Counted from the first letter of the stretch, positions 1-11,400 are shown. The stretch is 64,000 bases of DNA from Photobacterium lipolyticum (GCF_003026475.1 NZ_PYMC01000002.1:434001-498000); one strand, 5' to 3'. A program made the numbers and translations. Notes: generated by a model not told the origin, from the sequence alone.

Positions 1-902
1 ATCGTTCGAATGATCTGCGTAAATGGGATTATGTCGGCCTATTCGGGGAAGAGTTTGGCGATTTCGGTTACATGTGGGAGTGCCCGGATCTGTTTGAACT
101 AAACGGTCAGCTGCTGGGAATTCTCTGCCCGCAAGGTATCGAATCAAACAGTGAACATTACAAAGTTCCCCACCATAACGGCTACGTAAAAGCGGCACTC
201 AGCGAGCAAGATGAACTGGCTATCAATGATTTCACAACATTAGATTATGGCTTTGATTTCTATGCCCCCCAGACAGCGGAAGCCGCCGACGGTCGTCGTT
301 TGTTAGTTGGCTGGATGGGGCTGCCTGATGAAATCAACCAGCCAAGCGTTACAGATGGCTGGCTACATCAATTAACCAGTTTACGTGAGCTGAGCTGGGA
401 ACATGGCAAGCTGTATCAACGGCCAGCGCGTGAGTTGCAAAAACTGCGAAGCCAACAGCAGCTATTCACTTTTGATCAGGCAACTCAACATGAAACACTG
501 AGTCTGGAGACCAAAAGTGTTGAGCTGCAAACAGCGTTGAGCTGGCCGGCATCGGGAAGTAAAACGCTGCGCTTGATGGATGATGGCGAGCACTATTGCG
601 ATTTGATTATTGACAGTGATAACCAGTGCATTGTGCTTGATCGCAGCCATGCCATGAAAACCGATGGTGAGTTGATCCGCGAAATAAAAATGCCTGAGCA
701 GGCCGATATTAAACTGCAGATTTTAGCGGATCAGTCATCACTGGAGATCTTCCTGAATGACGGTGAATACGTAATGAGTTCACGCTTGTTTACTCACGAC
801 AACGTGACAACCCTGCAGCTACTGGCAGATACCGAGACTGACTGGCAACCCGTCACAGCCTGGTCGCTTGCACAATATGACCCACTATGTAGCAACAATT
901 AA
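1..902 (+). CDS. scrB: sucrose-6-phosphate hydrolase (GH32), 3' part
   Basis: The gene is cut by the left window edge. The reading frame is open from base 3, so the methionine at 72 is internal rather than the start. GH32 enzymes of this kind split sucrose-6-phosphate into glucose-6-phosphate and fructose in the cytoplasm after PTS uptake. The ECPD motif that carries the GH32 acid/base glutamate is visible just after base 72 (MWECPD), and the C-terminal half has the beta-sandwich typical of the family. The FRDP and nucleophile motifs would lie upstream, outside the window. Fructokinase, the next enzyme of the pathway, lies at 12604-13527 in the opposite orientation. An invertase or levanase of the same family is possible, but the cytoplasmic look and the nearby fructokinase favour ScrB. 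Confidence 0.85.
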   Translation, partial: RSNDLRKWDYVGLFGEEFGDFGYMWECPDLFELNGQLLGILCPQGIESNSEHYKVPHHNGYVKAALSEQDELAINDFTTLDYGFDFYAPQTAEAADGRRLLVGWMGLPDEINQPSVTDGWLHQLTSLRELSWEHGKLYQRPARELQKLRSQQQLFTFDQATQHETLSLETKSVELQTALSWPASGSKTLRLMDDGEHYCDLIIDSDNQCIVLDRSHAMKTDGELIREIKMPEQADIKLQILADQSSLEIFLNDGEYVMSSRLFTHDNVTTLQLLADTETDWQPVTAWSLAQYDPLCSNN

Positions 903-916
903 AATAGTGGGCAAAC

Positions 917-947
917 AAAAAAGGCTTCTAAATTGATTAGAAGCCTT
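917..947 (-). terminator. Rho-independent terminator of the chemoreceptor gene
   Basis: A perfect 10-bp stem, AAGGCTTCTA (921-930) with TAGAAGCCTT (938-947), encloses a 7-nt loop. Read on the minus strand the stem is followed by a T-rich run (917-920 and beyond), so it ends the chemoreceptor gene at 997. On the plus strand there is no T run, so it would be a weaker stop for scrB. Confidence 0.75.
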
Positions 948-996
948 AGCTGTTCAGTATTAACCTAAATCGTCTTTGTTACTGTGCTTGAAAGAC

Positions 997-3072
997 TTAT
1001 TGCAATTTAAACTTACTGACCAGAACGTTCAGTTGGGCGTTGGCAGCTGCCAGGCTCTGTGTACTGTCTACCGTAGCTTGTCCGTTTTGGGTCAATTCAT
1101 GAACCATCTCGCGGATGTTATTCATATTACGGCTTACTTCTTCGGTTACCGAACTTTGCTCCTCGGAAGCGGTTGCAATTTGGGTGCTGAGATCATTGAT
1201 TTCGACAATCGAACCGGTCACCGCATCCAGGCTGTTTGATACCCGCTCTGCATTTTCTGCTGTACGTTCACAGCTCGTTTTCGTCACATTCATTGCAGCA
1301 ACCGCACTAGCAGCATCTTGACGCAATGTCGTTAAGATCTCATTGATTTCAGCGGTGCTGGACTGAGTACGTGCGGCAAGCGATCGTACTTCATCAGCAA
1401 CTACAGCGAAGCCTCGTCCTTGTTCCCCGGCGCGTGCAGCTTCGATGGCGGCATTGAGTGCCAGCAGGTTAGTCTGATCGGCAATTTCACCAATCACACC
1501 TAGCACACTGACAATCTGCTGAGTATTCTCGTTCATGGTGTTAATGCTTGATGATGCTGCACCCACTTCATCCACCAGAACAATCATACTGCCAGATGCC
1601 TCAAGCACATCGTCTTTTGCCAACATCGCATCATCATTGGCTTTTTGGGTGTTAGCGGCGGTCTCGGTAGCATTCTGTGCGACTGTCTCGGCCGTTGCGC
1701 TCATTTCAGTAATCGCCGCGACGACTTGATCCGTCTCAGACGCGTGCTTAATTAACGCCTGGTTATTTTGCTCTGACTGTACATCAAGCTGCTTGATACC
1801 CTCAGTGATATGAGCAGAAGCTTGAGCAATTTCCAGGATCATGGATTGCAGATAAATAATGAAGTTGTTGACCGAATTGCCAATGTCGCCCAACTCGTCA
1901 TGCGACGTAATATCAATCCGCGAGGTTAAATCTGCTTCGCCAGTCGATAAGGTATCAATACGCTCTTTGAGAACCACTAATCCTTTAACAATCTTATTGA
2001 TCGACCAGGCCGCAACCATTAAGGCAACAATCAACAGTGCAATGGCGAGCACAATACACGTGTACACTTTATCATCAAAAATGTCTGCCGTAGCGTTAGT
2101 CAGCTCATCTTGAATATTAGTGACGTCGCTCTCATAAGTGCCGGTGGCAATGGTCCAGCCCCACTCCGGGAAAATATTTCGGGCATAGACAAATTTGTTT
2201 TCTGTCTGTTTGGTGGTCGGGTTTTCGAAGGCGATTTTAACAAAAGCTTCGGATTGGCCTTTGATGCTATTGGCAATTTTTAATGTTGTTGCCGGAATAA
2301 CAGTACCGATAACTTCTGCCTTGGGATGGGCCAGAATTTTGCCGTTCTTATCTTGTACCCAAAAGTAGCCATTTTGACCGTATTTTGATGAACTGATGGT
2401 CTTAATAGCCGCCTCAAGTTCATCTTGCCTTAGGGTGCTGATGTACTCACCCGTCGCAATAACCAGGTTCAACGGTTCGAAGTAGACCGATGCCGTCAGT
2501 TTTTCTTCGGTATTTTTGGTTTTTGGATTGAAGAATTGATAACTGGTGAAACCCACTTTATTGGCTTTGGCAGAACTGACAATATCCTGAGCATAATAGT
2601 TGCCATTGATATCTTTCTTATCATAAGAACTGGTGCCGATAATACTGGCATTGGCGCCGTTAGCCTTGTTAATAACCGTTGCGGCATCATACGCAAAGAT
2701 ATAACGGCCATCGTCCCAACGGTATTCATTGATAAAAGCATAAATACTGCTTTCTGCATCGGCCGCAGAAGCACTGTTGTTATAAATACTGTCTATCGTG
2801 TCTTTAAAGGTTTCTATCTCAGTCGCTAACTCTGCCTTGATATTTTCTTGATTCGAATTCTCATAATAATAAGAAATGGAGCGGGTAACGGTATCAACCT
2901 GACCCTTTAAGTTATCATTCAATAACTTAGCTACCTTCACACTGACATTGCTACTTTCCGCCTCGAGAACAGCATTTTCCGTATTCATAAGACTTGTAAT
3001 AAAAAAACCACTCATTGTAAGCAATGGTACGCATAGCAATGCAGCCAGCTTGGCTTTTATTGTTAAATTCAT
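997..3072 (-). CDS. methyl-accepting chemotaxis protein with double Cache sensor
   Basis: This is an inner-membrane chemoreceptor that signals through CheW/CheA. The start is taken as the ATG at 3072, preceded by AAGG at a good distance; the upstream TTG would only add 8 residues. The product is 691 residues. In order it has a membrane segment at about 11-30, a periplasmic region with two Cache-like halves (the second contains [16 protein letters not shown]) to about 325, a second membrane segment at about 337-357, HAMP at about 357-410, and a cytoplasmic signalling hairpin. The hairpin tip reads [20 protein letters not shown] (about 532-551). The sensor and HAMP part is closely related to the N-terminal half of both hybrid kinases at 4216-7320 and 8453-11548, so the three proteins probably sense related ligands. 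The ligand cannot be told from sequence. Confidence 0.93.
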   Translation of the reverse strand: MNLTIKAKLAALLCVPLLTMSGFFITSLMNTENAVLEAESSNVSVKVAKLLNDNLKGQVDTVTRSISYYYENSNQENIKAELATEIETFKDTIDSIYNNSASAADAESSIYAFINEYRWDDGRYIFAYDAATVINKANGANASIIGTSSYDKKDINGNYYAQDIVSSAKANKVGFTSYQFFNPKTKNTEEKLTASVYFEPLNLVIATGEYISTLRQDELEAAIKTISSSKYGQNGYFWVQDKNGKILAHPKAEVIGTVIPATTLKIANSIKGQSEAFVKIAFENPTTKQTENKFVYARNIFPEWGWTIATGTYESDVTNIQDELTNATADIFDDKVYTCIVLAIALLIVALMVAAWSINKIVKGLVVLKERIDTLSTGEADLTSRIDITSHDELGDIGNSVNNFIIYLQSMILEIAQASAHITEGIKQLDVQSEQNNQALIKHASETDQVVAAITEMSATAETVAQNATETAANTQKANDDAMLAKDDVLEASGSMIVLVDEVGAASSSINTMNENTQQIVSVLGVIGEIADQTNLLALNAAIEAARAGEQGRGFAVVADEVRSLAARTQSSTAEINEILTTLRQDAASAVAAMNVTKTSCERTAENAERVSNSLDAVTGSIVEINDLSTQIATASEEQSSVTEEVSRNMNNIREMVHELTQNGQATVDSTQSLAAANAQLNVLVSKFKLQ

Positions 3073-3253
3073 GGGGCTAAACCTTAATTTGTACAAAAAC
3101 CATTTAAAAAATATTTTTTATTTAAGTTATATCGCTCATGAAAATCTATTCATGAAGGTTGTCGATATACATTTTCATTATTCGATATATTATCAACAAC
3201 CTTTTAAATACTCGTGTTATAAAAAGCAACTAAACACATCTACTTCTGGCAAT

Positions 3254-3835
3254 CTATCCACAAAGGCGGACCTCTCCCGCGCAGCTGGTTTCAGAACTTT
3301 CGATTGCTTTAAGCTCAATGAGAACTTCTTCTGCCCAGTTAATCCACGCCTGGCGGTTATGCATGCCACGGCGCAAGGTCAGGCGGTCAAGACGAGACTG
3401 GCGATCCATCTCTTTGTAATTCGCAAAATGGATTTTTTCCAGTTCATCATAGTTGTTCATTAGCGAGTGAGACTCTTGAATGAGTGCCTCAAGCTGCTCT
3501 TGCAATGGTTCTGAATTATGAACACCACAAACCAGTAGTTTGGCCAAGAACTCATCGCGGATCTTTGGATTTTGAGCCGGCTCCTGGAACCATTCAAACA
3601 GAGCCTGGCGTCCCAGATCGGTAATGGAGTAGACCTTACGGTCCGGTTTGCCATTTTGCGGCTCAAGCCGGGAGGTCGCCCAGTTGTTGTCGGCCATTTT
3701 ATTCAATTCGCGGTACACCTGTTGGTGGCTCGCTTTCCAGAAATAACCGATGCTGCGTGAGAATTCTTTGGTGATATCGTAACCGGTTGCGTCGCGATTA
3801 CTCAGCACAGTTAAAATTACATGTGGTAGTGACAT
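3254..3835 (-). CDS. AphA-like PadR-family transcriptional regulator, copy 1
   Basis: This 193-residue cytoplasmic winged-helix regulator begins MSLPHVILTVLSNRDATGYD and continues into a segment with WKASHQQVYRELNKM and GKPDRKVYSIT. These stretches resemble AphA, the low-cell-density quorum-sensing regulator of vibrios, more than generic PadR proteins. The C-terminal half (TLRRG...AWINWAEEVL) matches the AphA coiled-coil dimerisation region. It lies between hybrid kinase 1 (upstream) and the chemoreceptor (182 bp downstream). A second copy at 7494-8075 differs at only two residues (Glu/Val and His/Tyr), and the upstream non-coding DNA is duplicated too. Whether this is the housekeeping aphA or a paralogue cannot be decided here, so no symbol is given. 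Confidence 0.88.
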   Translation of the reverse strand: MSLPHVILTVLSNRDATGYDITKEFSRSIGYFWKASHQQVYRELNKMADNNWATSRLEPQNGKPDRKVYSITDLGRQALFEWFQEPAQNPKIRDEFLAKLLVCGVHNSEPLQEQLEALIQESHSLMNNYDELEKIHFANYKEMDRQSRLDRLTLRRGMHNRQAWINWAEEVLIELKAIESSETSCAGEVRLCG

Positions 3836-4168
3836 CTCTTCTATCCCTCTAAAAATACAACAGAAGTACTTCTTGTCTCAGAAGTTCCTTTCAGCCTATG
3901 CAACAGCTTACGTGCAATCAGTTGATATTCGAATCATGCATTTTTTTTGGGAACAAGTATTAAAGAAATGCGTAAAATTATGAACAGATTGCCATTACCA
4001 GCAATAGCGCGTCGGCTTTGTTGCATAAGTATCAGTGATTTAGATGCCAATCAGTTCGTGTTATCAAAGCGTAAGAGATGTTTAATTATGAGAGGTGTTT
4101 TGAAAATACGGAGGAAATCAGGACAAGCTAGTGGTAAGTGCCGCATGCAAAATAAAGGGGAAGCCAAC
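3836..4168. other. gene-free stretch upstream of aphA-like copy 1
   Basis: No open frame with a ribosome-binding site is visible. The stretch should hold the promoter and leader of the aphA-like gene. It matches 8076-8406 nearly base for base for the first part and then with scattered differences, so it belongs to the duplicated unit. Conservation of a non-coding stretch in both copies fits either a recent duplication or a shared control region. Confidence 0.6.
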
Positions 4169-4211
4169 AAAACAAGGGAATGCCATTGACTTTGGTATTC
4201 ACCCTTGTTTT
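4169..4211 (-). terminator. terminator of hybrid kinase 1
   Basis: A long stem pairs AAAACAAGGG (4169-4178) with CCCTTGTTTT (4202-4211), with further pairing of the inner AATGCCA and TGGTATT. It lies just past the stop codon of the kinase gene at 4216 and is followed on the minus strand by TTTTG. The same structure recurs after kinase 2. Confidence 0.75.
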
Positions 4212-4215
4212 TGCC

Positions 4216-7200
4216 TTAAAATTCTTCTTTCAGTCTGTCGATAGAAGGGGCATAGATAGCAAGTAAGGCCGCTGACAATGTCGTTAATTCCAGCTCATCA
4301 GCACCTTGCTTACAAGCTATTTCCAGCTCCTCACAGGCTTTACTCAGGGCGATTAGGCCAATGGCTCCAGCGGAGCTTTTAAGGCTGTGAGCTGGCAACT
4401 CAAGGGCTTTTGCCGAGCTCTCTGTTTTTATCTCTCTGATCAGGGTGGCCGAGCGTTCGTAAAACATCGCCACCATCTCCTGTACCAGCCCATCTCCGAG
4501 GATCTGTCTGTCCCCCTCCAACACCGAGTGGTCAAAAAGAGTGACGGCAGGTTCTTTATCCACGTCCTGCTCTATGTCCCTAACTGTATCGAACTTGCCG
4601 GGTTGGCCGTTATAGATATTAGCGATGACCGTCTGCATCTGCTTAAACTGTACCGGCTTACCTAAGAAACCATCAAGGCCGGCCTCAAGATATGATTCAA
4701 TGTCTTGCCGGAAAACATGGGCAGAGAAGGCGATCGTTGGTATATAGCGATTCGCTTTCTCTCTCAATTTACCGGTCAGCGTAACACCGTCAGTATCCGG
4801 TAGATGAATATCCATTAAGATGATGTCGACATGATGATTATCTATCGCGCGTTGTGCCATTTCTCCTGTCATAGCGACAACAACCTTATGACCAAGCTTG
4901 TCCAGGAACCCTTTAGCGACCAGGACATTCGTTTCATTATCTTCTACCAGCAAAATATTCAATGGCGGAACGGTAAGGGAAACAGGCTCGTCGGTGGAAA
5001 TTGGATCGCACTCCTCGGCAGCACTCAAAGGCAGTGTGAGAATAAACCGGCTCCCGATATCCGGCTCACTGCACACCGTTAACTCCCCGCCAAGCATCTC
5101 AGCGAATCGCTTACTGATAGGCAAACCTAATCCGGTACCGCGTTCTGATTGAGTCGCCTGTTCAAATGGTTCAAAAATAACGTCCTGTTTTGCTTCAGGA
5201 ATACCTTTACCTGTATCTAACACCTCAAACGTGAGCAAAAAACGCTCTGCTGCCATTTGCTCCTTGATCAACACACGAATTATAACGCTTCCCTGTTTCG
5301 TAAACTTAATGGCGTTACCCACTAAATTGGTGAGAATTTGGGTGATCTTGTTGGCGTCACCATACAAACAAATTGGGACATCACTTGCGACAGCATAGGT
5401 TAGTGTGATGTTCTTTTCTTTGGCTCTGGCTTTAAGCATGTTGACAACATTGCCCACAATCGCGTTGGTGCGGAAATTAGTTTCATTTATATCGAAATAT
5501 CCGGCTTCGATTTTAGAATAATCCAGGACATTATTGAGTACCCCCATCAGAATTTCGCCTGATGACGTAATGGTTTTAGTGTAGTGTTTTTGCTCGCGGT
5601 CCAAAGCGGTATCATCAAGGAGGTGTAGCGTCCCCATTATCCCGTTCATCGGGGTGCGGATCTCATGGCTCATGTGAGCAAGAAAAGTCGATTTGGCTTT
5701 GTTGGCCTGTTCCGCTTGTTCTCGTGCTCTTGCATGCTTTTCGACTTCACTGTTTAGTGCGTTATTGGCCTCGGTAAGCTGCACCGTACGTTCATCTACC
5801 AGTTTTTGCAGTTCATTCTGGTGCTCTCGCAGGGCTACAGCATTTTTCTTAAATACCGATATCGCATCCGCAAGGTGGCCGATCTCGTCACTCTCCCCCC
5901 GCGGAATATCGACGGAGAGATCACCCGCCGCCAGTTTTCTTATTACTGCGGTCATACTGCCAGGTGCCTCAAGCACATCTTTTGCCAACAGTACTCGGTC
6001 ATTGGCTTTTGGGGTGTTTGCGGCCGTCTCGGAGGCGTGCTTGATACCATCAGTGATATGCGCAGAGGCTTGCGAGATTTCCAGGGTCATCGATTGCAGG
6101 TAAATAATGAAGTTATTGACCGAATTGCCAATATCGCCCAACTCATCATGTGACGTAATATCGATCCGCGAGGTTAAGTCAGCCTCGCCAGTCGATAAGG
6201 TATCAATGCGCTCCTTGAGCATCACCAAGCCCTTAACAATCTTATTAATCGACCAGGTTGCGACCAGCAGAGCAATAATCAGCAGTACCGCGGCAGTAGC
6301 AATGCTCATGTATACTCTGTCATTGAAAATTTCTGCCGTTGCACTAGTCAGCCCATCCTGAATGTTCGTGATATCGCTCTCATACGTGCCGGTAGCAATC
6401 GTCCAGCCCCATTCGGGGAAAATATTCCGGGCATAGGCAATTTTGTTCTCTGTTTGTTTGGTGGTCGGATTTTCGTACGCAATTTTAACAAAGGCTTCGG
6501 ATTGGCCTTTTATTCTGTCGGCAATTCTTGATGTCGTTGACGGAACGATAGTACCGATAATTTCTGCCTTGGGATGAGCCAGAACTTTACCGTTCTTGTC
6601 CTGTACCCAAAAGTAGCCATTTTGGCCGTATTTTGATGAACTGATGGTCTTAAGAGCTGCCTCTAGTTCATCTCGCCTTAATGTACTGATGTATTCGCCC
6701 GTCGCAACAACCATGTTTAACGGTTCAAAATAAAACGATGCCGTCAGTTTTTCTTCGACTTTTTGGGTTGCCGGGTTTAAGAAGTGATAACAGGTAAAGC
6801 CAATAGTATTGGCTTTAGTTGCACTGACAATATTTCGTGCGTAATAGTTGCCATTGGTGTCTTTTTTGTCATAAGCACTGGTACCGATAATGCTGGCGTT
6901 GGCGCCGTTAGCCTTGTTCACTATAGAGGTGGCATCATAGGCAAAGATATACCGGCCATTGTCCCAGCGATATTCATTGATAAAAGCGTTAATGCTGGCT
7001 TCTGCATCGGCAGCAGAAGCACTGTTGTGATAAATACTTTCTATAGCATCTCTAAACGTCGTGATATCAGTCGCTAATTCTGCCTTGATATTTTCCAGCT
7101 TCGAATTTTCATAATAATAGGAAATTGAGCGGGTAACGGTATCGACTTGCCCCTTTAAGCTATCATTCAGTAACTTAGCAACCTTAACACTCACATTGCT

Positions 7201-7320
7201 TTGTTCCGCCTCAAGAACAGATTTTTCTGTCTTCATAAGGCTTGTGATAAAAAAGCCACTCACCATAAGCAATGATGCGCACATGATGAGTGATAGCTTT
7301 GCTTTGATTGTTATATTAAT
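4216..7320 (-). CDS. TorS-like hybrid sensor histidine kinase 1 (Cache-HAMP-HK-REC-Hpt)
   Basis: This is an inner-membrane phosphorelay kinase. By alignment with the chemoreceptor, translation starts at 7318-7320, where the codon is ATT rather than ATG; AAAGG sits at the same distance upstream as in the chemoreceptor, and no ATG, GTG or TTG lies between the in-frame stop and that point. The first ATG is at 7284, inside the first membrane segment and without a ribosome-binding site. From the ATT start (1034 residues) the order is membrane segment, double Cache, membrane segment, HAMP, a vestigial chemoreceptor helix (about 410-457), a second HAMP-like stretch, coiled coil, HisKA with His552 ([11 protein letters not shown]), HATPase (GTGLGLPI), REC with Asp837 (MDIHLPD), and Hpt with His978 (AHSLKSSAG). 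The kinase part resembles TorS. It is the near twin of kinase 2. Confidence 0.9.
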   Translation of the reverse strand: MNITIKAKLSLIMCASLLMVSGFFITSLMKTEKSVLEAEQSNVSVKVAKLLNDSLKGQVDTVTRSISYYYENSKLENIKAELATDITTFRDAIESIYHNSASAADAEASINAFINEYRWDNGRYIFAYDATSIVNKANGANASIIGTSAYDKKDTNGNYYARNIVSATKANTIGFTCYHFLNPATQKVEEKLTASFYFEPLNMVVATGEYISTLRRDELEAALKTISSSKYGQNGYFWVQDKNGKVLAHPKAEIIGTIVPSTTSRIADRIKGQSEAFVKIAYENPTTKQTENKIAYARNIFPEWGWTIATGTYESDITNIQDGLTSATAEIFNDRVYMSIATAAVLLIIALLVATWSINKIVKGLVMLKERIDTLSTGEADLTSRIDITSHDELGDIGNSVNNFIIYLQSMTLEISQASAHITDGIKHASETAANTPKANDRVLLAKDVLEAPGSMTAVIRKLAAGDLSVDIPRGESDEIGHLADAISVFKKNAVALREHQNELQKLVDERTVQLTEANNALNSEVEKHARAREQAEQANKAKSTFLAHMSHEIRTPMNGIMGTLHLLDDTALDREQKHYTKTITSSGEILMGVLNNVLDYSKIEAGYFDINETNFRTNAIVGNVVNMLKARAKEKNITLTYAVASDVPICLYGDANKITQILTNLVGNAIKFTKQGSVIIRVLIKEQMAAERFLLTFEVLDTGKGIPEAKQDVIFEPFEQATQSERGTGLGLPISKRFAEMLGGELTVCSEPDIGSRFILTLPLSAAEECDPISTDEPVSLTVPPLNILLVEDNETNVLVAKGFLDKLGHKVVVAMTGEMAQRAIDNHHVDIILMDIHLPDTDGVTLTGKLREKANRYIPTIAFSAHVFRQDIESYLEAGLDGFLGKPVQFKQMQTVIANIYNGQPGKFDTVRDIEQDVDKEPAVTLFDHSVLEGDRQILGDGLVQEMVAMFYERSATLIREIKTESSAKALELPAHSLKSSAGAIGLIALSKACEELEIACKQGADELELTTLSAALLAIYAPSIDRLKEEF

Positions 7321-7493
7321 GGGACTAAACCTTTGGTTGTGTTCACGTCATTTTAAACAATATTTTTTATTTATTTTCCAGTTAAATTGCCAGAAAAAAC
7401 ATCCATTTCTGGCTTGCTGCAAAAAATTGAATTGAGCGAATTTACCAAACTTTCAATATCAGTTACAGATATATAGCCTCAACAACTGACAAT

Positions 7494-8075
7494 CTATCCA
7501 CAAAGACGAACCTCTCCCGCGCAGCTGGTTTCAGAACTTTCGATTGCTTTAAGCTCAATGAGAACTTCTTCTGCCCAGTTAATCCACGCCTGGCGGTTAT
7601 GCATGCCACGGCGCAAGGTCAGGCGGTCAAGACGAGACTGGCGATCCATCTCTTTGTAATTCGCAAAGTGGATTTTTTCCAGTTCATCATAGTTGTTCAT
7701 TAGCGAGTAAGACTCTTGAATGAGTGCCTCAAGCTGTACTTGCAATGGTTCTGAATTATGAACACCACAAACCAGTAGTTTGGCCAAGAACTCATCGCGG
7801 ATCTTTGGATTTTGAGCCGGCTCCTGGAACCATTCAAACAGAGCCTGGCGTCCCAGATCGGTAATGGAGTAGACCTTACGGTCCGGTTTGCCATTTTGCG
7901 GCTCAAGCCGGGAGGTCGCCCAGTTGTTGTCGGCCATTTTATTCAATTCGCGGTACACCTGTTGGTGGCTCGCTTTCCAGAAATAACCGATGCTGCGTGA
8001 GAATTCTTTGGTGATATCGTAACCGGTTGCGTCGCGATTGCTCAGCACAGTTAAAATTACATGTGGTAGTGACAT
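7494..8075 (-). CDS. AphA-like PadR-family transcriptional regulator, copy 2
   Basis: This 193-residue protein is the duplicate of the gene at 3254-3835, with only two amino-acid differences. The N-terminal winged helix (GYFWKASHQQVYRELNKM) and the C-terminal dimerisation helices are intact, so both copies appear functional. It lies between kinase 2 (upstream, across the 8076-8406 control stretch) and kinase 1 (downstream, 173 bp to the ATT start). The repeated order, kinase then aphA-like gene, suggests the regulator is either co-expressed with the kinase or read through from it, although a terminator separates each kinase from the next aphA-like gene. The role of AphA in repressing or activating biofilm and virulence genes is known for vibrios; transfer to this paralogue is inference. 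Confidence 0.88.
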   Translation of the reverse strand: MSLPHVILTVLSNRDATGYDITKEFSRSIGYFWKASHQQVYRELNKMADNNWATSRLEPQNGKPDRKVYSITDLGRQALFEWFQEPAQNPKIRDEFLAKLLVCGVHNSEPLQVQLEALIQESYSLMNNYDELEKIHFANYKEMDRQSRLDRLTLRRGMHNRQAWINWAEEVLIELKAIESSETSCAGEVRLCG

Positions 8076-8406
8076 CTCTTCTATCCCTCTAAAAATACAA
8101 CAGAAGTACTTCTTGTCTCAGAAGTTCTTTTCAGCCTATGCAACAGCTTACGTGCAATCAGTTGATGTACAAATCATGCATTTATTTTGGGAACAAGTAT
8201 TAAAGAAATGCGTAAAATTATGAACAGATTGCCATTACCAGCAATAGCACGTCGGCTTTGCCACTTAATTATCAGTAACTTAGATAAAACCAGTCCGTTT
8301 TAGCAAGGCGTAAGAGATGTTTAATTATGAGAGATGTTTTGAAAATAAGGAAGAAATCAGGACAAGCTAGTGGTAAGTGCCGCATGCAAAATAAAGAGGG
8401 GCCAAT
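8076..8406. other. gene-free stretch upstream of aphA-like copy 2
   Basis: No supported open frame. This is the duplicate of 3836-4168, with point differences and small indels increasing toward the kinase terminator. It presumably carries the promoter of aphA-like copy 2. Confidence 0.6.
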
Positions 8407-8449
8407 AAAACAAGGGAATGCCATTAACTTTGGCATTCACCCTTGTTTT
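8407..8449 (-). terminator. terminator of hybrid kinase 2
   Basis: AAAACAAGGG (8407-8416) pairs with CCCTTGTTTT (8440-8449). The inner arms AATGCCA and TGGCATT are perfectly complementary here, where copy 1 has a G-T pair. It lies next to the stop codon of kinase 2. Confidence 0.78.
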
Positions 8450-8452
8450 TGC

Positions 8453-11400
8453 CTAAAATTCTTCTTTCAGTCTGTCGATAGAAGGGGCATAGATAGCAAG
8501 TAAGGCCGCTGACAATGTCGTTAACTCCAGCTCATCAGCACCTTGCTTACAAGCTATTTCCAGCTCCTCACAGGCTTTACTCAGGGCGATTAGGCCAATG
8601 GCTCCTGCGGAGCTTTTAAGGCTGTGAGCTGGCAATTCAAGGGCCTTTGCCGAGCCCTGGATTTTTATCTCTCTGATCAGGGTGGCCGAACGTTCGTAAA
8701 ACATCGCCACCATCTCGTGTACTAACCCATCTCCGAGGATCTGCCGATCGTTCTCCAGCACCGAGTGGTCAAAAAGAGTGACGGCAGGTTCCTTACCCAC
8801 GTCTCTGACCATATCGAACTTGCCGGGTTGGCCGTTATAGACATTTGCGATAACCGTCTGCATCTGCTTAAACTGTACCGGTTTACCTAAGAAACCATCG
8901 AGGCCGGCCTCAAGATATGATTCAATGTCTTGCCGGAAAACATGGGCAGAGAAGGCGATCGTAGGTATATTGCGATTCGCTTTCTCTCTCAATTTACCGG
9001 TCAGCGTAACACCGTCAGTATCCGGTAGATGAATATCCATTAAGATAATGTCGACATGATGATTATCTATCGCGCGTTGTGCCATTTCTCCTGTCATAGC
9101 GACAAAAACCTTATGACCAAGCTTGTCCAGGAACCCTTTCGCGACCAGGACATTCGTTTCATTATCTTCTACCAGCAAAATATTCAATGGCGGAACGGTA
9201 AGGGAAATATTTTCGTCAGTGGATATCCGTTCACCTTTCTCCCCGGCATTCAACGGCAGAGTGAGAATAAACCGGCTACCGATATCCGGCTCACTGTACA
9301 CGGTTAACTCCCCGCCAAGCATCTCAGCGAATCGCTTACTGATAGGCAAGCCTAATCCGGTACCGCGTTCTGATTGAGTCGCCTGCTCAAATGGCTCAAA
9401 AATAACGGCCTGTTTTGCTTCAGGAATACCTTTGCCAGAATCTAACACCTCAAACGTAAGCAAAAAACGCTCTGCTGCCATTTGCTCGCTGAGTTGCACC
9501 CGGATTGTAACGCTTCCCATATTGGTAAATTTAATCGCGTTACCAACCAAATTAGTGAGAATTTGAATGATCTTGTTGGCGTCGCCATACAAATAGTTGG
9601 GAACATCGTTTGCGACTGCGTAGGTTAGTGTGATGTTCTTTTCTTTGGCTCTGGCTTTAAGCATGTTGACAACATTGCCCACAATCGACTTGGTGTGGAA
9701 ATTTGTTTTGTTTATATCAAAATACCCGGCTTCGATTTTAGAATAATCCAGGACATTATTGAGTACCCCCATCAGAATTTCGCCTGATGACGTAATGGTT
9801 TTAGTGTAGTGTTTTTGCTCGCGGTCCAAAGCGGTATCATCAAGGAGGTGTAGCGTCCCCATTATCCCGTTCATCGGGGTTCGGATCTCATGGCTCATGT
9901 GAGCAAGAAAAGTCGATTTGGCTTTGTTGGCCTGTTCCGCTTGTTCTCGTGCTCTTGCATGCTTTTCGACTTCACTGTTTAGTGCGTTATTGGCCTCGGT
10001 AAGCTGCATGGTACGTTCATCTACCAGTTTTTGCAGTTCATTCTGGTGCTCTCGCAGGGCTACAGCATTTTTCTTAAATACCGATATCGCATCCGCGAGG
10101 TGACCAATCTCGTCACTCTCCCCCCGCGGAATATCGACGGAGAGATCACCCGCCGCCAGTTTTCTTATTACAGCGGTCATACTGCCAGGAGCCTCAAGCA
10201 CATCATCTTTTGCCAACAGTGCTTGGTCATTGGCTTTTGGGGGGTTGGCGGTCGTCTCGGAGGCGTGCTTGATACCATCAGTGATATGCGCAGAGGCTTG
10301 CGAGATTTCCAGGGTCATCGATTGCAGGTAAATAATGAAGTTATTGACCGAATTGCCAATATCGCCCAACTCATCATGCGACGTAATGTCAATTCGCGAG
10401 GTTAAATCTGCTTCGCCGGTCGATAAGGTATCAATGCGCTCTTTGAGAACCACTAATCCTTTAACAATCTTATTGATCGACCAGGCTGCAACCAGCAGAG
10501 CAATAATCAGCAGTACCGCGGCGGTAGCAATGTTCATGTACACTTTGTCATTAAAAATCTCTGCCGTAGCGCTAGTCAGCCCATCCTGAATGCTAGTGAT
10601 GTCGCTATCATACGTGCCCGTAGCTATGGTCCAGCCCCATTCAGGGAAAATGTTTCGGGCATAGACAAATTTGTTTTCTGCTTGTTGGGTGGTTGGATTT
10701 TTGTGAAATGTTTTCACAAAAGCTTCGGGTCGACCTTTTATACTGTTCGCGATTTTTTGGGTCGTTGAAAAAATGATAGTACCAACAATAGACGAATTCG
10801 GATGAGCCAGGATCTTGCCGTTCTCGTCCTGTACCCAAAAGTAGCCATTTTGACCATATTTTGATGAACTGATGGTCTTAAGAGCCGCCTCAAGTTCATC
10901 TTGCTTCAATGTACTGATGTACTCACCCGTTGCAATAACCAGATTTAACGGTTCGAAGTAAAAGGATGCTGTCAGTTTTTCTTCGACTTTTTGGGTTACC
11001 GGGTTTAAGAAGTGATAACTGCTAAAGCCAATAGCATTGGCTTTGGCAGCACTGACAATATTTCGCGCATAATAGTTGCCGTCAGTGTCTTTTTTATCAT
11101 AAGCATTGGTACCGATAATACTAGCGTTGGCTCCGTTAGCTTTGTTAACTATCGACGCGGCATCAAAGGCAAAAATATAGCGGCCATTGTCCCAGCGGTA
11201 TTGATTAATAAAAGCGTAAATGCTGGTTTCGGCATCGGCCACAGAAGCACTGTTGTTATAAATATTTTCTATGGTGTCTCTAAACGTCGCGATATCAGTC
11301 GCTAATTCTGCCTGGATATTTTCCAGCTTCGAATTTTCATAATAATAGGAAAGAGAGCGGGTAACGGTATCAACCTGACCCTTTAAATTATCATTCAGTA

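Larger units (their letters stand above)
3247..7320 (-). repeat. tandem duplication, copy 1 (hybrid kinase plus aphA-like gene)
   Basis: This unit of about 4.2 kb holds kinase 1, its terminator, the aphA control stretch and aphA-like copy 1. It matches 7487-11548 at an offset of about 4240 bases. The left edge is near CTGGCAATCTATCCACAAAG (compare CTGACAATCTATCCACAAAG at 7487). The aphA and kinase C-terminal parts are nearly identical, while the sensor parts have drifted. Confidence 0.8.

Noticed and set aside
2948-3463. 171-codon open frame on the plus strand
   Set aside because: It is antisense to the start of the chemoreceptor gene and the end of the aphA-like gene, with no ribosome-binding site or recognisable domain.
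3947-4189. 80-codon open frame on the plus strand in the aphA control stretch
   Set aside because: The same stretch in the second copy of the duplication has indels that break the frame, and the frame runs into the kinase terminator.
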